Counted from the first letter of the stretch, positions 24,474 through 37,071 are shown. The stretch: DNA of 64,000 bases from Nemophila menziesii (GCA_029959085.1 JARWIR010000043.1:248001-312000), one strand, 5' to 3'. Notes: generated by a model not told the origin, from the sequence alone. A program made the numbers and translations.

Positions 24474-26104
24474 TGAAAGTCCTAGAGGGGGGGGGTGAAT
24501 AGGATTACTAATAAGATTAATGCCTAATTAAAAATCTTTTGGACAATTATAAGTTTAAGAAAGAAACTTCTAAGTCAACTAATATATCAAACTCTTAAGG
24601 GATCATGCAATGGATAAGCTAAGAGGTTCGATATATAATTGATACAAGTAAAACGAGTTTCTAATCTCTAACTACTCTAGATGGCAATATGTTAGATAAA
24701 CTAGATAATCAATATCACAATATTCATACTAGCATATTATCAAACATATAGAGTGCGGAAAGTAAATAGAGTAGGGATAGAAAGATACACACGATTTATA
24801 GTGGTTCGGTTTCCCTACATCCACTACCTAAGGAAGCCTCCTTAGGATTTCAAGCTTTTCACTAAGCTCCCGTGTCTCTCTTAACCGGGTCGAGAACACA
24901 ATAACCCTTACAACCTCTTCGATAACACGAAGGACAAACACTTGTGCTATCGCAACACAAGGACACCAAGTATACTCCCGATACTCAAACACTTATGCTA
25001 TCTCAACACAAGGATACCAAGTATACTCCCTATACTTGAATTCTCTCTTAATCTATCTATTACAAGACCTAGACTTAAGAGGATAGATACAAAGTGTTTA
25101 AAGGGGTGCAAACAACTTTGCTAGATAATCTCCTAAAGAGTAGATATGACTATAAGCTTGTAAACTCCTCTTTGAGTAGATAATAACTTTGATAGCTCCT
25201 TGGATTAACTCCTTAATTGAGTGGATATGAACTATGAAGCTCTTGACACCTTCTTGGATGATAACAATTAAGCCCCTAAGTGTATATGGGTTGAAGGTGT
25301 AGTTGTAGCCTTGAAAGACCTTCAATATATAGCTGCAAAATGCTCCCAACGGTCATATAAGCTTCTATCTAACGGATCTATTTTCTCTCCAACGGATATA
25401 AGCTTTGTCCTCTAGTAATAGAGCTGAAACCCTGTCGTGCGGTGTACCGCGGGTAGGGTCCGGTGCACCGCGTGACTGTTCGACTGACTTTTGAGCTTAC
25501 TGGTCGGACCATGTAGTGTACCGCATGCCTGTACCGTGTAGTGGTCCGGTGTACCGTGACAGTGGTCCGGTGTACCGTGCAGATTTTATGAGCTTACTGG
25601 TCGGACCATGTAGTGTACCGTGTGACTGGTCCGTGGCTATGCGGTGTACCGCGCTTCCGTCCGGTGTACCGCGTAGAAACTTAGCTCTCTGGTCGGACTG
25701 GTCTATGCACCGTGCTTTGGTCCGTGATATTGCGGTGTACCGTAGGTGTACTCCGGTGTACCGCACCAAAGGTTTAAAACACTTTCTAGTGAGTATATCT
25801 TTTTCTATGATGCTCGGATTAGAAAGCTTTCTTCACGAGAGTTGTAGAGGACATCATTCTTATACACTTTGTAGTTGATCACTAAAGCTAATTCTCAATG
25901 TACACAAAGATAAAGTTAATAGCATTTGTATGAGAATTAGTTTCTTAAGATAAAACAATAAAGCTTTGATCTAAATGATAAAGATGCTCTTTTTGATGAA
26001 ATAGAGTGCAAGATAGAATGTATATAACAAAGGTAATTAGCACACTAAACACAAGAGGATTTGTCACATTAAAACAACCTATTAAGGGAGGCTATATGCC
26101 AACA
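24474..26104 (-). repeat. 5' LTR of the Sirevirus-like element
   Basis: 1,631 bp, the near-identical partner of 20486-22117. It is followed by the target duplication TATTA at 26105-26109. Confidence 0.95.
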
Positions 26105-26310
26105 TATTATTCTTTGGGAAGGGGTGGGGCTAGGGGCCTGAAATTTCTCTGAGTTAACTGCACTATAGGCAGGGTCGTAATTGCACTACAAGCGGAGCCG
26201 ACCCGAATTATGAGCTTAAGAAGCTGCTGTTTTGGACTCCAAAATTTTTATCGTTTTCAGGGATCCTTTTTGGAGATTAATCTTTTATATGTAGGTAGTT
26301 ATATATTGAG

Positions 26311-26465
26311 TAATGATGGATATCACCTAAATATCATCCATTATGTGTTTTATGGGTGGTCCAATTATATTGTTTCTTTTTCTTGATTTTTTTTTCTTTT
26401 GAATGATTGGACCATACCGAATGGTGATATTTGGATGATTACTTTTTGGGTGATACCCAGTATTA
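26311..26465. mobile_element. MITE with TATCACC inverted repeats
   Basis: The 155-bp unit has imperfect inverted ends (TAATGATGGATATCACCTAA against TAATACTGGGTATCACCCAA), and the arms continue inward (ATCATCCA, GGTCCAAT and their complements). The superfamily is not clear. The Mutator-type element starts at its right edge. Confidence 0.65.
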
Positions 26466-26628
26466 GGGTGAATGAGACATAGGGTTTTGGAGACAGGTTT
26501 TATTCTTTATAAGGAGGAGAATAAATCTTAATTCTTCCAAAGGACCTCAAGGATGACTAAATACTAAAATACCCTTATTAAAACTAAAAGACAAAAGTAA
26601 TAATGTCATTGTTCATCTCACACCACTT

Positions 26629-26940
26629 CCCACCGACCACCGACCACCTACCACCTACCACCGACCTCCGACCTTCGACCACCGATCTCCGACCACCACC
26701 TCTGACCACCACCTACGACCTCCGACCACCTGTCACTAGCACCGGAAAACATAGAGTATCGGTTAAATTTGATGAGTATTCCTCAAATTTGATGAGTACT
26801 CCGATAAATTTGAGGAATACTCTGACAAATTTGAGGAGTATTCCGACATATTTGAGGAATACTCTGACAAATTTGAAGAGTACTACGATAAATTTGATGA
26901 GTACTACGATAATTTGATGAGTACTCCGATAATGTGATGA
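26629..26940 (+). repeat. Two minisatellites inside Mutator-type copy 1
   Basis: From 26629 to about 26725, short CCGACCACC / CTACCACC units are repeated. From about 26765 to 26935, a unit of about 24 bp resembling AAATTTGAGGAGTACTCCGA is repeated about eight times with variation. Related arrays occur in copy 2. Confidence 0.8.
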
Positions 26941-27643
26941 ATTTATATAAGAATAATGAGTATTATTACAAAAATAGCATATTATTTATAAAAGCTAACA
27001 AAAACATAGTATAACTTTTATTACAAACTAAAAACAATAAAAAATATAAAAACCTAACTGGTTTGACCACATTTGGTTTGACCAGATCTATTAAAAAAAC
27101 TTGAGCTTCTTCTTTGAACCACCGTGAAGAAGCAGATCCATGGACAAATAGCAGCAGATCTGGCCTTGTCGGAGCTGCATGCCTCAGATCTGTGCAACAG
27201 CGAGCTCAAATGACTGGTGGTGGTGCTCGTTTTGACCTCCAGGATCCATTGCTCCATGAATAAGCTTCTTTCTTCATCGGAGCTGCAGGCCTTCTCGCAC
27301 AATTGTAATGGAAAACACCATGGATGAGTTCGAGCTCCATGGATGAGTGCTCGAGCGCCGGAGAAGAAGGCAGCAGTGCTCGCGCGAGATATGTAAACCA
27401 GAGAAGAAGAGGCTTGGCTTCGCCAATCTGCTGGCTTCGCCTGGAAGACGGGGGAGGCTTGAAGGGAAGACGGAGAGTAGCTGGATCGAACTAGGTCCAT
27501 GGTCTTCGAACGGTTTTTTGGTGGTGACTACTGGCGGAATTGAGGAGGCTTAGGCGAGCGGTTTTCTGGTGGTGACTAATGGCGGTAATGAGGAGGCTCA
27601 GGCGAGCCACAACAACTCCGAGCTTCGGATAGATGGTGGAGGC

Positions 27644-29214
27644 TGATGTCTCCCTAAATGTTCTAATTTTATACCCTTGGGAGACATCATTTTTTGTATT
27701 TATTTGACTATTTAGATAGACTTTTGGTGTTAATATGCAATAATTCAATTTTCCTCTTTAAATTCTTGTATTTTTCATTTATTAAACTTTTGTGCGTAAT
27801 ATGGTTTGTTTTTAGTGAAAAGTTTGTAGGTTTTGAATACTAGCTAGGAGAGGAATAGAAGATTAAAGTCAAAGATCGTGTAATGAAGTCAAATCAAGAA
27901 GAAATATCTCGAAGAGTTGACGAAATTCAAGGTGCAAATCTGGAAGACTGATGATAATGTCTGATTTCGAGCTAGTTAAACGTGGATCAAGCCTCTGACT
28001 TGTGAAGAATATTGATTACTTATCGAGTTACGAAGATATAGCAACTGGAACAGAGTCATTCCAAGTTAAAACGAGAAAGTTACAGCTGATTTAGTGGAGG
28101 TTGTACAGTAGTTACGGGATTTGGACTTAAGTTATGGACTTCGGCTTTCTAATTTTCATTTAATCCATTAAGAAATCCCTAGTCCGAATTTTCTATTATA
28201 AAAGGGCTTTTAAACTTCTATTTTCACACATAATTCATTACATACAAAGTCAGAGCATCAGAGAAGAAGCAGAAGCAAGTAAGAGAAGAAGCCAAGAGCT
28301 GGAGAAATTCAACATCTCCAATTCGCAGCCGAATCAATTCCTCAATTAGGTTTCTTATCTTTTATTCTGTAAAACAATTATGAATTCCTTTAATTTTAAT
28401 TTCTTAGTTTTTGCAATTATGAGCTAAATTCATACAGTACTTGAGAACGCATTAATGGGTTAAGCCCCAATTTATTTCATTGCATGTTTTTGGTTTTGGG
28501 ATTATTATAATTGAAATCGAATTGGGTAATTTGTATTTTTCATTAATTTTCATTTAATAACTATTATTGAAGTCATGAATCAACAATAGGAATTAGTATC
28601 TAGTCTATTTCATAAAGTGACATATGAATCACCTTGACGGGGGGTTTAGGTACAGAAATACTTAATGAATGTAGGATAGAAATTATTGACTTTGACAGGC
28701 TTAATTAATCATATGGCCAATTGGTTTGTTAGAACTTAGTCATCGAAGGTGGACTATAATCACCCTGACGGGGTTTGTAGCACCTAAGAATAGCTCCTTA
28801 GTCCACCCTGACAGGGGTAAGGAGAGTATCGAATCCCGACCACTATTATTTACCAATTCGTCCCTTAAACAATACATGGAATGAATATATTGAGGTGAAA
28901 TCCTAGCGTTACTCGAGTACTACCTTTCATACTTGCGTCTAGCTATTTTATTTCCTCGCGTCTAGCTTAACATTTACCTTACTTTAATCTTTTAATTATT
29001 TGTCTTAGAATTAGGAAACCAAACAAACATTATTAAAATCATTTACTTGATTTCCCGTGCAATTAATCACTATTTGATAAGCATTAGAGTCAACCAATCC
29101 GTCCCTGAGAACGAATTTGTTTATCACATATATTACTTGGGACAACTGTACACTTGCAGTTGTGGTTCTCTTTTCCTTATTTGAATTTATTTTAGAACAC
29201 ATAAAGGACCACCA
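27644..29214 (+). mobile_element. Solo Athila/Tat-like LTR (copy B)
   Basis: 1,571 bp from TGATGTCTCCC to ACCACCA with a perfect 5-bp target duplication GAGGC at 27639-27643 and 29215-29219, inserted in the Mutator-type element. The first 11 bases are the exact inverted repeat of 27679-27689, making a start hairpin. It shares the CACCCTGACGGGG region (28620-28860) with the LTRs at 51430-55545. One LTR with no interior indicates LTR-LTR recombination. Confidence 0.88.
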
Positions 29215-29490
29215 GAGGCTTGGGAGGAGGGAGCTATTGTGTGAGTAGTAGAAGAGAGAGAGAGCTGCTTGGTTGCGTGAGAGGAGAGAGATATGTTTTA
29301 GGTTTTAGAATTATAATATTTAGTATATATAGAAAAACAAAAACAAAAAGGGGTATAATTGTAATTGAGTTTTTGGATTTTAGTGTTAAATCTTATTGGA
29401 GGTCTTTAGTAAGAAGAGAAGAAAAGATGAGTTGGGATTGGAAAGAGAGGGTGTCTTCAAGTCCCTATGTCTCATTATCTCCCAATATTA

Positions 29491-29814
29491 CTCTTATATA
29501 TTTGTGTTCAACCCCAATACAATAAATAAGGTGATTTGTTGATAAAACAATTCATTTATTTGTTGAAATCTTAATATTAATTTTTTTTTTTATTATAAAC
29601 TAGTTATATAGGTATAATTTTTGTTTTCTTCCTTTATCGAATTGAATATTGTTTTCATAACTAAATTTTTTATTCTAAATTATTTTCGTTTTTATGTAAG
29701 ATTTATTATACAAAAAAGTTATTATAGCAAATGATTAAAAGATACCCAAACAAGATTGCAAACACAGTTAAAAAGGACCCTAAAATATTCATTTCACCAA
29801 TATATATCTTTAGA
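29491..29814. other. AT-rich spacer
   Basis: No gene or bounded element is seen between the Mutator-type element and the first LINE. Confidence 0.5.
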
Positions 29815-29820
29815 AAATTC

Positions 29821-30173
29821 ACGGCTTACCAGGCAACTATATATCTATAGAAAATGTAGAATTTATCGTCGGAAGGTATGGGAAAGTGGTGGAGACCCAA
29901 CTACCAATGATTGAAACTTTCAAAGAAATCAACTACTGTAAAGCAAGAGGTGAATGGGATATCAATCAAACCCTTAACTCTACATACTTTTTCAACATTA
30001 CTGAACACAGAAGGTTGAACATAATGCTTAAGTTTGAAAGATTAGGGAAATTTTGCTGTGTATGTGGCCTCTTCGACCGTACAGCGGAGGAGTGTAATAA
30101 TAAACTTCGCCTTACGAAATGCCTGGGAAAATGGATTCACGGTAATGAGAGATTTCAAAACGGCAGAAAATGA
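29821..30173 (+). pseudogene. LINE A ORF1 C-terminal remnant
   Basis: The frame containing GLPGNYISIENVEFIVGRYG is open from about 29821 and ends at 30173. It resembles the DUF4283-type RNA-binding part plus zinc knuckle of plant L1 ORF1. It is truncated at the 5' end. It overlaps the RT frame in another register, which marks the deletion junction at about 30110-30190. Confidence 0.7.
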
Positions 30174-33168
30174 ACTCCGATGGATTATTTTTTTCACGGC
30201 GGTGTCCTCCAAATCCAACAATCAAGCTAACTCGTATTATCAAAATTTATTCAAAGAAAATCCCACAAATGATAGTAAAAACATTACGCAATATGTCCCC
30301 TCTAAAGTTACGTATGCAATGAATGAAGATCTTACAAGGGCTCCATCAATGGAAGTGGTCACGAAAGCGGCTTTTAATATGTCTGGATCGAAAGCTCCTG
30401 GTCTCGATAGTTTACCGGGTAAATTCTATCATGAATTCTGGGACACTATTAAAAGTGATATTTTTAATATGGTGAAAGATTTTTTTGAATCTAATCTGGA
30501 TTTAAAGAAAATCAATGATTCTGTTATTACTCTTATTCCGAAAGGATCTTCTCAGGAGAATGTCAAATATTATAGGCCAATAGCTTGTGCAAATTTTTGC
30601 TATAAAATTATTGCCAAAATATTGGCCTCCAGATTACAAGTTTATATGAATGAATTGGTTTCTCCTACACAAGCCGCTTTCATAAAAGGAAGGAGTATAC
30701 AAGATAATATTCTTATTGCACAGGAAATTGCTTTTTTTCTTAATACCAAAAGGAGAACTAAAAAATACTATGCTGCGATTAAATTAGATATGGAGAAGGC
30801 ATATGATCAGGTAAATTGGAATTTTCTTGCTAAAACACTACTGGCTTTGGGATTTTGTGAAAAATGGGTTGAATGGATTATGAATTGCGTTACCTCAGTC
30901 TCATTCCAAGTAAAAGTTAATGGTCAAAGGTTAAAGAAATTTTATCCTTCTCAAGGCCTTAGACAAGGGGATCCATTATCTCCCCTTCCTTTTTCTCTTC
31001 TTACTGAAAGTCTTATCAGCCTTATCAATTTTCATTGTCGAGAAGGTAATATTAAAGGAATAGCTATAACTAGACAATGTCCGTCTATTACGCACTTACT
31101 ATTTGCTGATGATGCTTTATTCTTTATTAATGTTAATCAAAAAGAGATAGAGTCATTTCAAGATGTCTTGAGAAATTATTGTAACGCTTCGGGTCAACGT
31201 ATTAATCTCCATAAATCATCTATTCTTTTTAGTAAGAATACGCCAAATGAGGTACGAATTAATGTCTCCAATATGCTCAATATCGAAGACACTAATGATT
31301 TGGGTAAATACTTGGGAATCCCTTTGTCTATCAAGAGGGCGAAGAGCCAGAATCTAAATTATATTAAAGATCGATTATTTAATAAACCGGGAAGTTGGGT
31401 GGCGAATTTATTGTCGGACGGAGGTAAAGAAACTCTTATTAAAGCTGTCTTACAAGCCATACCAAATTATGCTATGTCGATATTTATATTTCCAAAGACT
31501 CTTTGTAAAAAAATGTCAAGTATTGTTGCAAATTTTTGGTGGGATGCATCTAATAGAAAAAGAATTCATTGGGTTGCATGGAAGAAAATAGCTAGATCCA
31601 AGAAAATTGGAGGCCTTGGGTTTAGAGATTTTCATAAAATGAACATCGCTATGCTGGCGGCACAAGCTTGGAGAATTATCCATAAACCAGAGTCTTTTGC
31701 ATCAAGGATTTTAAAAGCTATCTATTTTCCTGATTGTGATATCTGGGACGCTAAACTCTATAAGAAAAGATCGTGGAGCTGGGGTAGCCTATTTAAAGGG
31801 ATTCAATTCCTTAAAAAATACTGTATCTGGCAGGTAGGTAATGGGTCGCAGATTAATATATGGAACTATTGCTGGATTAGGGAAGGATTTTATGCGGCGA
31901 AACCCAATAATTGCTCAGTCGAAAAGGTTAGTGAATTGATTAACAGTAATGGTAATGATTGGGATCTCGACAAGCTTAAAAAATTGTTTCCGAATGAGAC
32001 AATTTCATACATTAGAGAAATCCCGGTAATTAAATACAATAAGGATGATAAAATTATTTGGCCTTTGTCAAAGAGTGGTGAATATTCTACAAAATCCGGG
32101 TATCATGCTATTATTAATGAGGATATTGTTAATGAAACCCAAACGTCAAGGAATGGTGAGACTTTAAAAAGCGAACTTTGGAATAGTATTTGGGGAGCTA
32201 ACGTCCAAGCAAAAATTAAAAACTTTGGATGGAAAGTGTGTAATAACGCAATCCCAACAAAAAACAATTTGGTTCGAAGGAAATGCCTAAAGGAGGATTT
32301 ATGTGAGTGGTGTGAAATTGAAGGGTAAAATGTGTCTCACCTTATTCTTAAATGTCCTTTTAGTAGAGAAGTCTGGGCCAAATCTCCTCTTCAAATCAGA
32401 ATTGATGCATCTCTTCACGATAATATGGCGGAATGGTTGTTAAAAATGATTCAAAGATTTTCTAACAATGGATGGGATAAAAAAGTGGTTATGGCTTACA
32501 TTCTCTCTTTAATGTGGAACATTTGGAAGGAAAGGATGAAGTGCTTCCATGAGAAGAAACCGTGGTCTATTGATGATATTTTTTATAGAGTTAAAGATAG
32601 CATGAGAAGACTGTTCGGTGATAAAATTAAGACATGGCATATTAATAAGGATGATAACTTAAAGAGTCCCATAAGCGTTGATAATCCTGCCATTGAAGAT
32701 ACGTCAGATATGGTTTGGATGTGTGACACATCAGTTAAAAATGGAAGTGATCTTTCGGCTATTGCTGCTATTGGTGTGAACACAAGTGGCCGTATAGACA
32801 AAAAGATAAATTTAAGATGTAAAATCAAAAAAGTCATCGAGGGAGAAGCTTGGGCCATTTTACTGGCCATGAGATCGTCTTATGATCTCAATAGTCAGAG
32901 AGTGTCTTTTTACTCTGACAACCTTGAGTTAATTCAAGGAATGAAAAAAAAGACCGGGCTTCATTGGAGCCTCAAACCCATTCTTTCGGAAATCGAAAGT
33001 TGGCTTGGTCGTTATCCAGGGTGGGATGTCAAGCATATCAATAGATGTTATAACACGACAGCAGATGCATTAGCAAAATGTTCAAGGAGGAACATTGATA
33101 TATCAGGATGGAAGAATAGTTCTCTAGGTGATTTGGATAGGACTCTTAATAATTTATGTAATATGTAA
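30058..33168 (+). pseudogene. LINE A reverse transcriptase and RNase H, one nonsense codon
   Basis: One frame runs 30058-33168, broken only by TAA at 32326-32328. RT motifs start near 30380 (KAPGLDSLPGKFYHEFW), continue with YRPIACANFCYKIIAKILASR, YAAIKLDMEKAYDQVNW and GLRQGDPLSPLPFSLL, and include catalytic FADD near 31100. The zf-RVT domain (CEWCEIEG, stop, then NVSHLILKC) is where the stop falls; a single G-to-T change of GAA would explain it. The RNase H domain follows (MCDTSVKNGS, EGEAWAILLAM, YSDNLELIQ, ADALAKCSRRN). The first visible ATG is not a natural start, because the endonuclease that should precede the RT is missing. Confidence 0.9.
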
Positions 33169-34330
33169 TAACTTTTCTTTCTATGGTGACAAAAAAAAAA
33201 GGAAACCGATTGAATATGGTGACTCAAAGAAGGACAGAAGGGGCAAACTCGGTACCTCAATGAAGGACAAATCTAAGATAGAAAACAAAATGCTACTAAC
33301 AAGGAGGTTTACGAGGTAAAGGACGAGTACAAGAAAGAGGTAGTGGACCTGAATTTTGTGGAATTATTTAAACCGGAAAATAATATATTTAGAATATATA
33401 TGCAAGTAACAAAAGTGATTAGCTGGAACCCCTCTCTCCTAATCAGAGTGGGTTGAACATTGGTGAGATAGAAAATAGTGGGCCTTTGACATTATCTTTT
33501 GGGTCCATTAAAAATTTGAAATGGACCAAGCCTTATCAGCTGAACCCAAAGTGGTTTTTTAGTAAACAATACGGTAACCCAACAGCTCAAAATAAAGCTG
33601 CTATATTACCAAACTTCACCGACCCATACAAAGAATTCCCATTTCATCTCTTAATTCAGATAATGAAATCGATAATAACCCTACTATCTACAATTCAATG
33701 GCGGAGGAAGACTATGAAGAAGAAAGAATAGAAGAGGCAAAAAGTAATTATGGTAATGAGAGACTCAAAGAGGAAGATAAGATGAAACGAATGGCTTTAC
33801 ACTGTCAAATTGGTGAGAAATCAAAAAATCAGAAAATGTGGAAAGCAAGATGGACTCCGGCAATGTGAACTACTAAGCTAGAAATGCCGACGGTGTCGGT
33901 ACAACTGGAGGGTAAAAAGATAGGAAAAAATGAGGAAAATAATGGGATGAAAAAGGATGGTTAAACTATGAGGCTGATACGTTTTGCAGGGTTGAACTAG
34001 ATCAACCCCAAGACCAACAATGACACAAATCAGTTGGAACTGTCAGGGTCTTGGCAACGTCTTGATAGTTCTAACCCTAAAAGATGTTTTTCTACAGTAT
34101 CTCCCTGAGGTAATCTTTCTAATTGAGACTAAAAACCCTTCTGACTATGTGAAAATATAACATCTGAACTAAAATACAAAACTTGTTGCATTATTGACCC
34201 TATAAAAGCTAAAGCAGGACTTACCCTCTTAAAAACCCCTAATATAAAAATTGATATCCTAGAAGGTACTGACTTCTATATTCACTGCAAAATAGTTGAT
34301 GAAAACTTTAACGAATATTGTACCACATAT

Positions 34331-34825
34331 GTGTATATACCCTCTTATGATAACCAAAAGGATGTTGTTATGAATGCTATAAAAGAGTGTAAAAGATTTT
34401 CCCCTAATCTCCCCTGGAATACAGTTGGGGATTTTAAAATGTATAGATATGTTGAGGAAAAATTGGGTGGCCTTGGTCCAAACAACACTAATATGAAAAG
34501 GCTGAATAAGTGGCTTTCTAAACTTGATATGACTGATTTACAACCTAAGGGATGTAAGTTTACTTGGTATAATAAGAGAAAAAATTCTGAACTTATTAGA
34601 CAAGCCATTGATAGATGTTGTATAAAGGCTAAATGGGACATTAGGTTTCCTAATGCGTGGCTTGCTACATTACCCCTTATAGGATCGGATCATTCGATGA
34701 TTGTTATTATAAACAATACTAAAAAAGTCCCCATCCTAAAAAGATTCATCTTCTGTAAAACTTGGCTTGAAAATAATGAATGTATGGATATAATCAATAG
34801 AAATGGATTGAAATGTCTGCTTTAA
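34331..34825 (+). pseudogene. LINE B endonuclease fragment
   Basis: A 164-codon open stretch covers the C-terminal half of an L1 APE-like endonuclease, including GDFKMYRYVEEK, the RAIDR-like QAIDRCCI and the conserved SDH. The N-terminal part (from about 34021) is in a different frame with stops. Confidence 0.8.
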
Positions 34826-35522
34826 GAGGTAAAGGTATAAATAAATTTGGTAAAAAACTACATTCTCTGATGAATACACTTACTAGTTGGGCCAGGAAAA
34901 TAGCTAAAGAGAAGAAAGAAAGTCTGAGAAAAGATAAAAACACCTTACAAAATAGAATCAATTCAAACTCTCATATCGATTGGGATAAGTACAATTGTAT
35001 TATTCATAGAATGGAACAAAGATGGCATAATGAGGAAACTTATTGGAAACTAAAATCAAGAATTAAATGGTTAAACTTGGGAGATAGAAACATGACTTAT
35101 TTCCACTCTATTGCTACAGCTAGAAGCAAAAGAAATAAAATAACTACCCTTCTTAATAACAATGATGTCTGGGTTAGTAGTAAGAAAGATATGGAAAGAG
35201 AAATTAAACTCTATTTTAATAATATTTTTAGTTCTAAAGGGCCAAGAGAATATACACCAGCCCTGGATCATCTTAAAAGATGCATTATTGGTGATTGAAC
35301 AATGCACTTACTAAACCAATGAATATAGATGAAATAAAGAGTGCCCTTTGGGATATGAGTACTGATAGGGCTCCGAGCCCTACAAAAAACACTAGGAATT
35401 TATAAAATTTGATATACTAAGGTGTATAACTGACATCTTATGGAATAAAAATAGTCTATAGATTAATAAAACATTAATCACCTTGATTCTAAAAATTGAG
35501 AAACCAGCTAAAGTAGCACACT

Positions 35523-35851
35523 CACTACAAGAAATAGTAGCATTAGCGGGGAAGCTATTGCGGCAACAATTAAAATGGCCTCTAATAATAGCATTAGCGG
35601 GGAAGCTATTGCGGCAACAATTAAAATGGCCTCTAATGATATTTTTAAAAACCAAAATGGCCTCTAATTATATTTTTTGCGGCAATATTTGCCGTTAAAG
35701 ATAAAGTTAATAGAGGCAAAAACAAATAATTTGCTACTAAAGGTATCTTTAGCGAGAAAGTTATAGAGGCGAAAAATAACGACTATTAGCGGCAAAATTA
35801 AGATTTTTAGTGTTAAACTTTTTGCCGCTAAAGATACTATTTCTTGTAGTG
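35523..35851. mobile_element. CACTA-type MITE inserted in the LINE B RT
   Basis: 329 bp with perfect 17-bp inverted ends CACTACAAGAAATAGTA and a 3-bp target duplication ACT (35520-35522 and 35852-35854), both typical of En/Spm CACTA elements. Subterminal GCGGCAA / TTGCCGC motifs recur. A unit of about 50 bp (GCATTAGCGGGGAAGCTATT, then GCGGCAACAATTAAAATGGC) is duplicated in tandem at about 35540 and 35590. It splits the LINE B RT exactly between KVA and FRPISC. Confidence 0.93.
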
Positions 35852-37071
35852 ACTTTAGACCAATTAGTTGCTCTAATGTAATCTATAAAATTTTAGCAAA
35901 TATTCTAAAACTTTAGTTAAAAGATTACAAGAAGTTATGCCTTATATTATTAGTGAAACCTAGTGTGCTTTTATTCCAGGGTGAGAAATTACTGAAAGCA
36001 TTTTAAATGCGCATGAAGTATGCCACTTTCTTAAAAGAAAAAGGAAAACTGATGTACATTATGTTGCTATTAAGGCAGGTGTGGCAAAAGGCTATGAGAA
36101 TGTTGAATGAGACTTTTTAAATGATACCCTTAAAAATTGGGTTTTTGTACAAAATGAGTTGATTGATAATGGGATGTGTTACTTCATTATCTTACAAAGT
36201 ACTTTTGAATGGTTACTAAAGTCCATTAGATAATCCTTCTAAAGGGCTAAGGCAGGGGGACCCATTGTCCCCTTTCCTCTTCTGTATAATAACACAAGCC
36301 ATAACTGCTTTACTAAAACAAAAAGTGGACAATAATATTATAAGGGGGCTAAAAATCAATAAAAAATTGCCATACTCTAAGTCATATATTATTCGACTGA
36401 TGATACTATATTCTTTATACGAGCTGAGGAAAATGATATTGAGGAATTTAAAAATGTTCTTCATGAATATAGACATGACTCTGGGCAAAGTATTAACTTA
36501 AACAAAAGTGGTGTCATGTTCTGTAAAAATACTCCTAAAGAAAAAAAATCATCACTTAATGAAAATCCTTAATATGAATAGATTGGAAAATCTTGGTAAA
36601 TACTTAGGTTTACCAGCAGAATGGGGGAGATATAAAGTCAAGGCTCTTAATTGGATGATTGATATATAAAAAATACAGTAGATAAATGGAACATGATTTT
36701 TTTTATCAGAAGTTGGGAAGGGAATATTGAAAAAATCTGTAATAAATGCAATTCTATCTTATACTATGTCGGCTTTTCTTATTTCTATAAGTGTTTGTGA
36801 TAATATAGACTCTATAATATCACAATTTTGGTGGAACAAGAATAATAAAAAAAAACCACTGGGTAAGTTGAAAAAAAATGACTGCAAATAAAAATAAAGG
36901 AGGAATGAGTTTCAAAACCATAAGAATTAAAAATATTTATCTACTTGCTAGAAATGGATGTAAAATTCTAAAAAACTCAGATTCTTTATTAGCAAAAACC
37001 CTTAAAGGAAGTTATTTCTCTAAAACAATTTTTATGGAAGAAAATCTAGGAAATCATCAAATACGTTTTTC

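Larger units (their letters stand above)
20486..26104 (-). mobile_element. Young ORF-less LTR retrotransposon, Sirevirus-like
   Basis: LTRs lie at 20486-22117 and 24474-26104 with a perfect 5-bp target duplication TATTA at 20481-20485 and 26105-26109. The initiator tRNA-Met primer site lies on the minus strand at 24459-24471, so transcription runs right to left. Next to the 3' (left) LTR is a polypurine tract, and four further CTCCCC(C)T blocks (purine-rich on the minus strand) follow at about 22201, 22303, 22637 and 22698. The LTR has a CpG-rich cluster of GGTGTACCG repeats. Multiple polypurine tracts and a CpG-rich palindromic LTR core are described for Sireviruses. The 2.36-kb interior has no gag-pol frame, so it must be moved in trans. 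Confidence 0.92.
26466..29481 (+). mobile_element. Non-autonomous Mutator-type element, copy 1, holding a solo LTR
   Basis: The ends are inverted repeats (GGGTGAATGAGACATAGGG against GAGATAATGAGACATAGGG). The flanks are a 9-bp target duplication with one mismatch: CCAGTATTA at 26457-26465 and CCAATATTA at 29482-29490. A 9-bp duplication is the Mutator hallmark. Without the solo LTR (27644-29214) and its duplication it is about 1.44 kb. Much of it matches 44204-45769 in inverted orientation: the CCACCGACC minisatellite, the GAGTACTCCG repeats, a GGTTTGACCAGATCT segment and GAGGTCTTTAGTAAGAA near the end. No transposase is encoded. A 148-residue minus-strand frame at 27054-27500 has no recognisable domain. 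Confidence 0.82.
29815..33200 (+). mobile_element. LINE A (L1-type, RNase H-bearing), endonuclease deleted
   Basis: The 5' part (29821-30110) encodes the C-terminal part of a plant L1 ORF1, with a degenerate zinc knuckle (FCCVCGLFDRTAEEC). It then passes into RT, zf-RVT and RNase H domains without any endonuclease. The element ends in an A10 run at 33191-33200. The order ORF1-RT-RNase H matches plant L1 elements with a C-terminal RNase H, minus the usual APE endonuclease. No target duplication could be identified. Confidence 0.85.

Noticed and set aside
26603..26917. 104-residue Pro/Thr-Asp-rich frame
   Set aside because: It is a translation of two minisatellites in a non-autonomous transposon; the related copy has no corresponding conserved frame.
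35534..35640. CRISPR-like direct repeat
   Set aside because: Two adjacent copies only, within a CACTA MITE in a plant genome.
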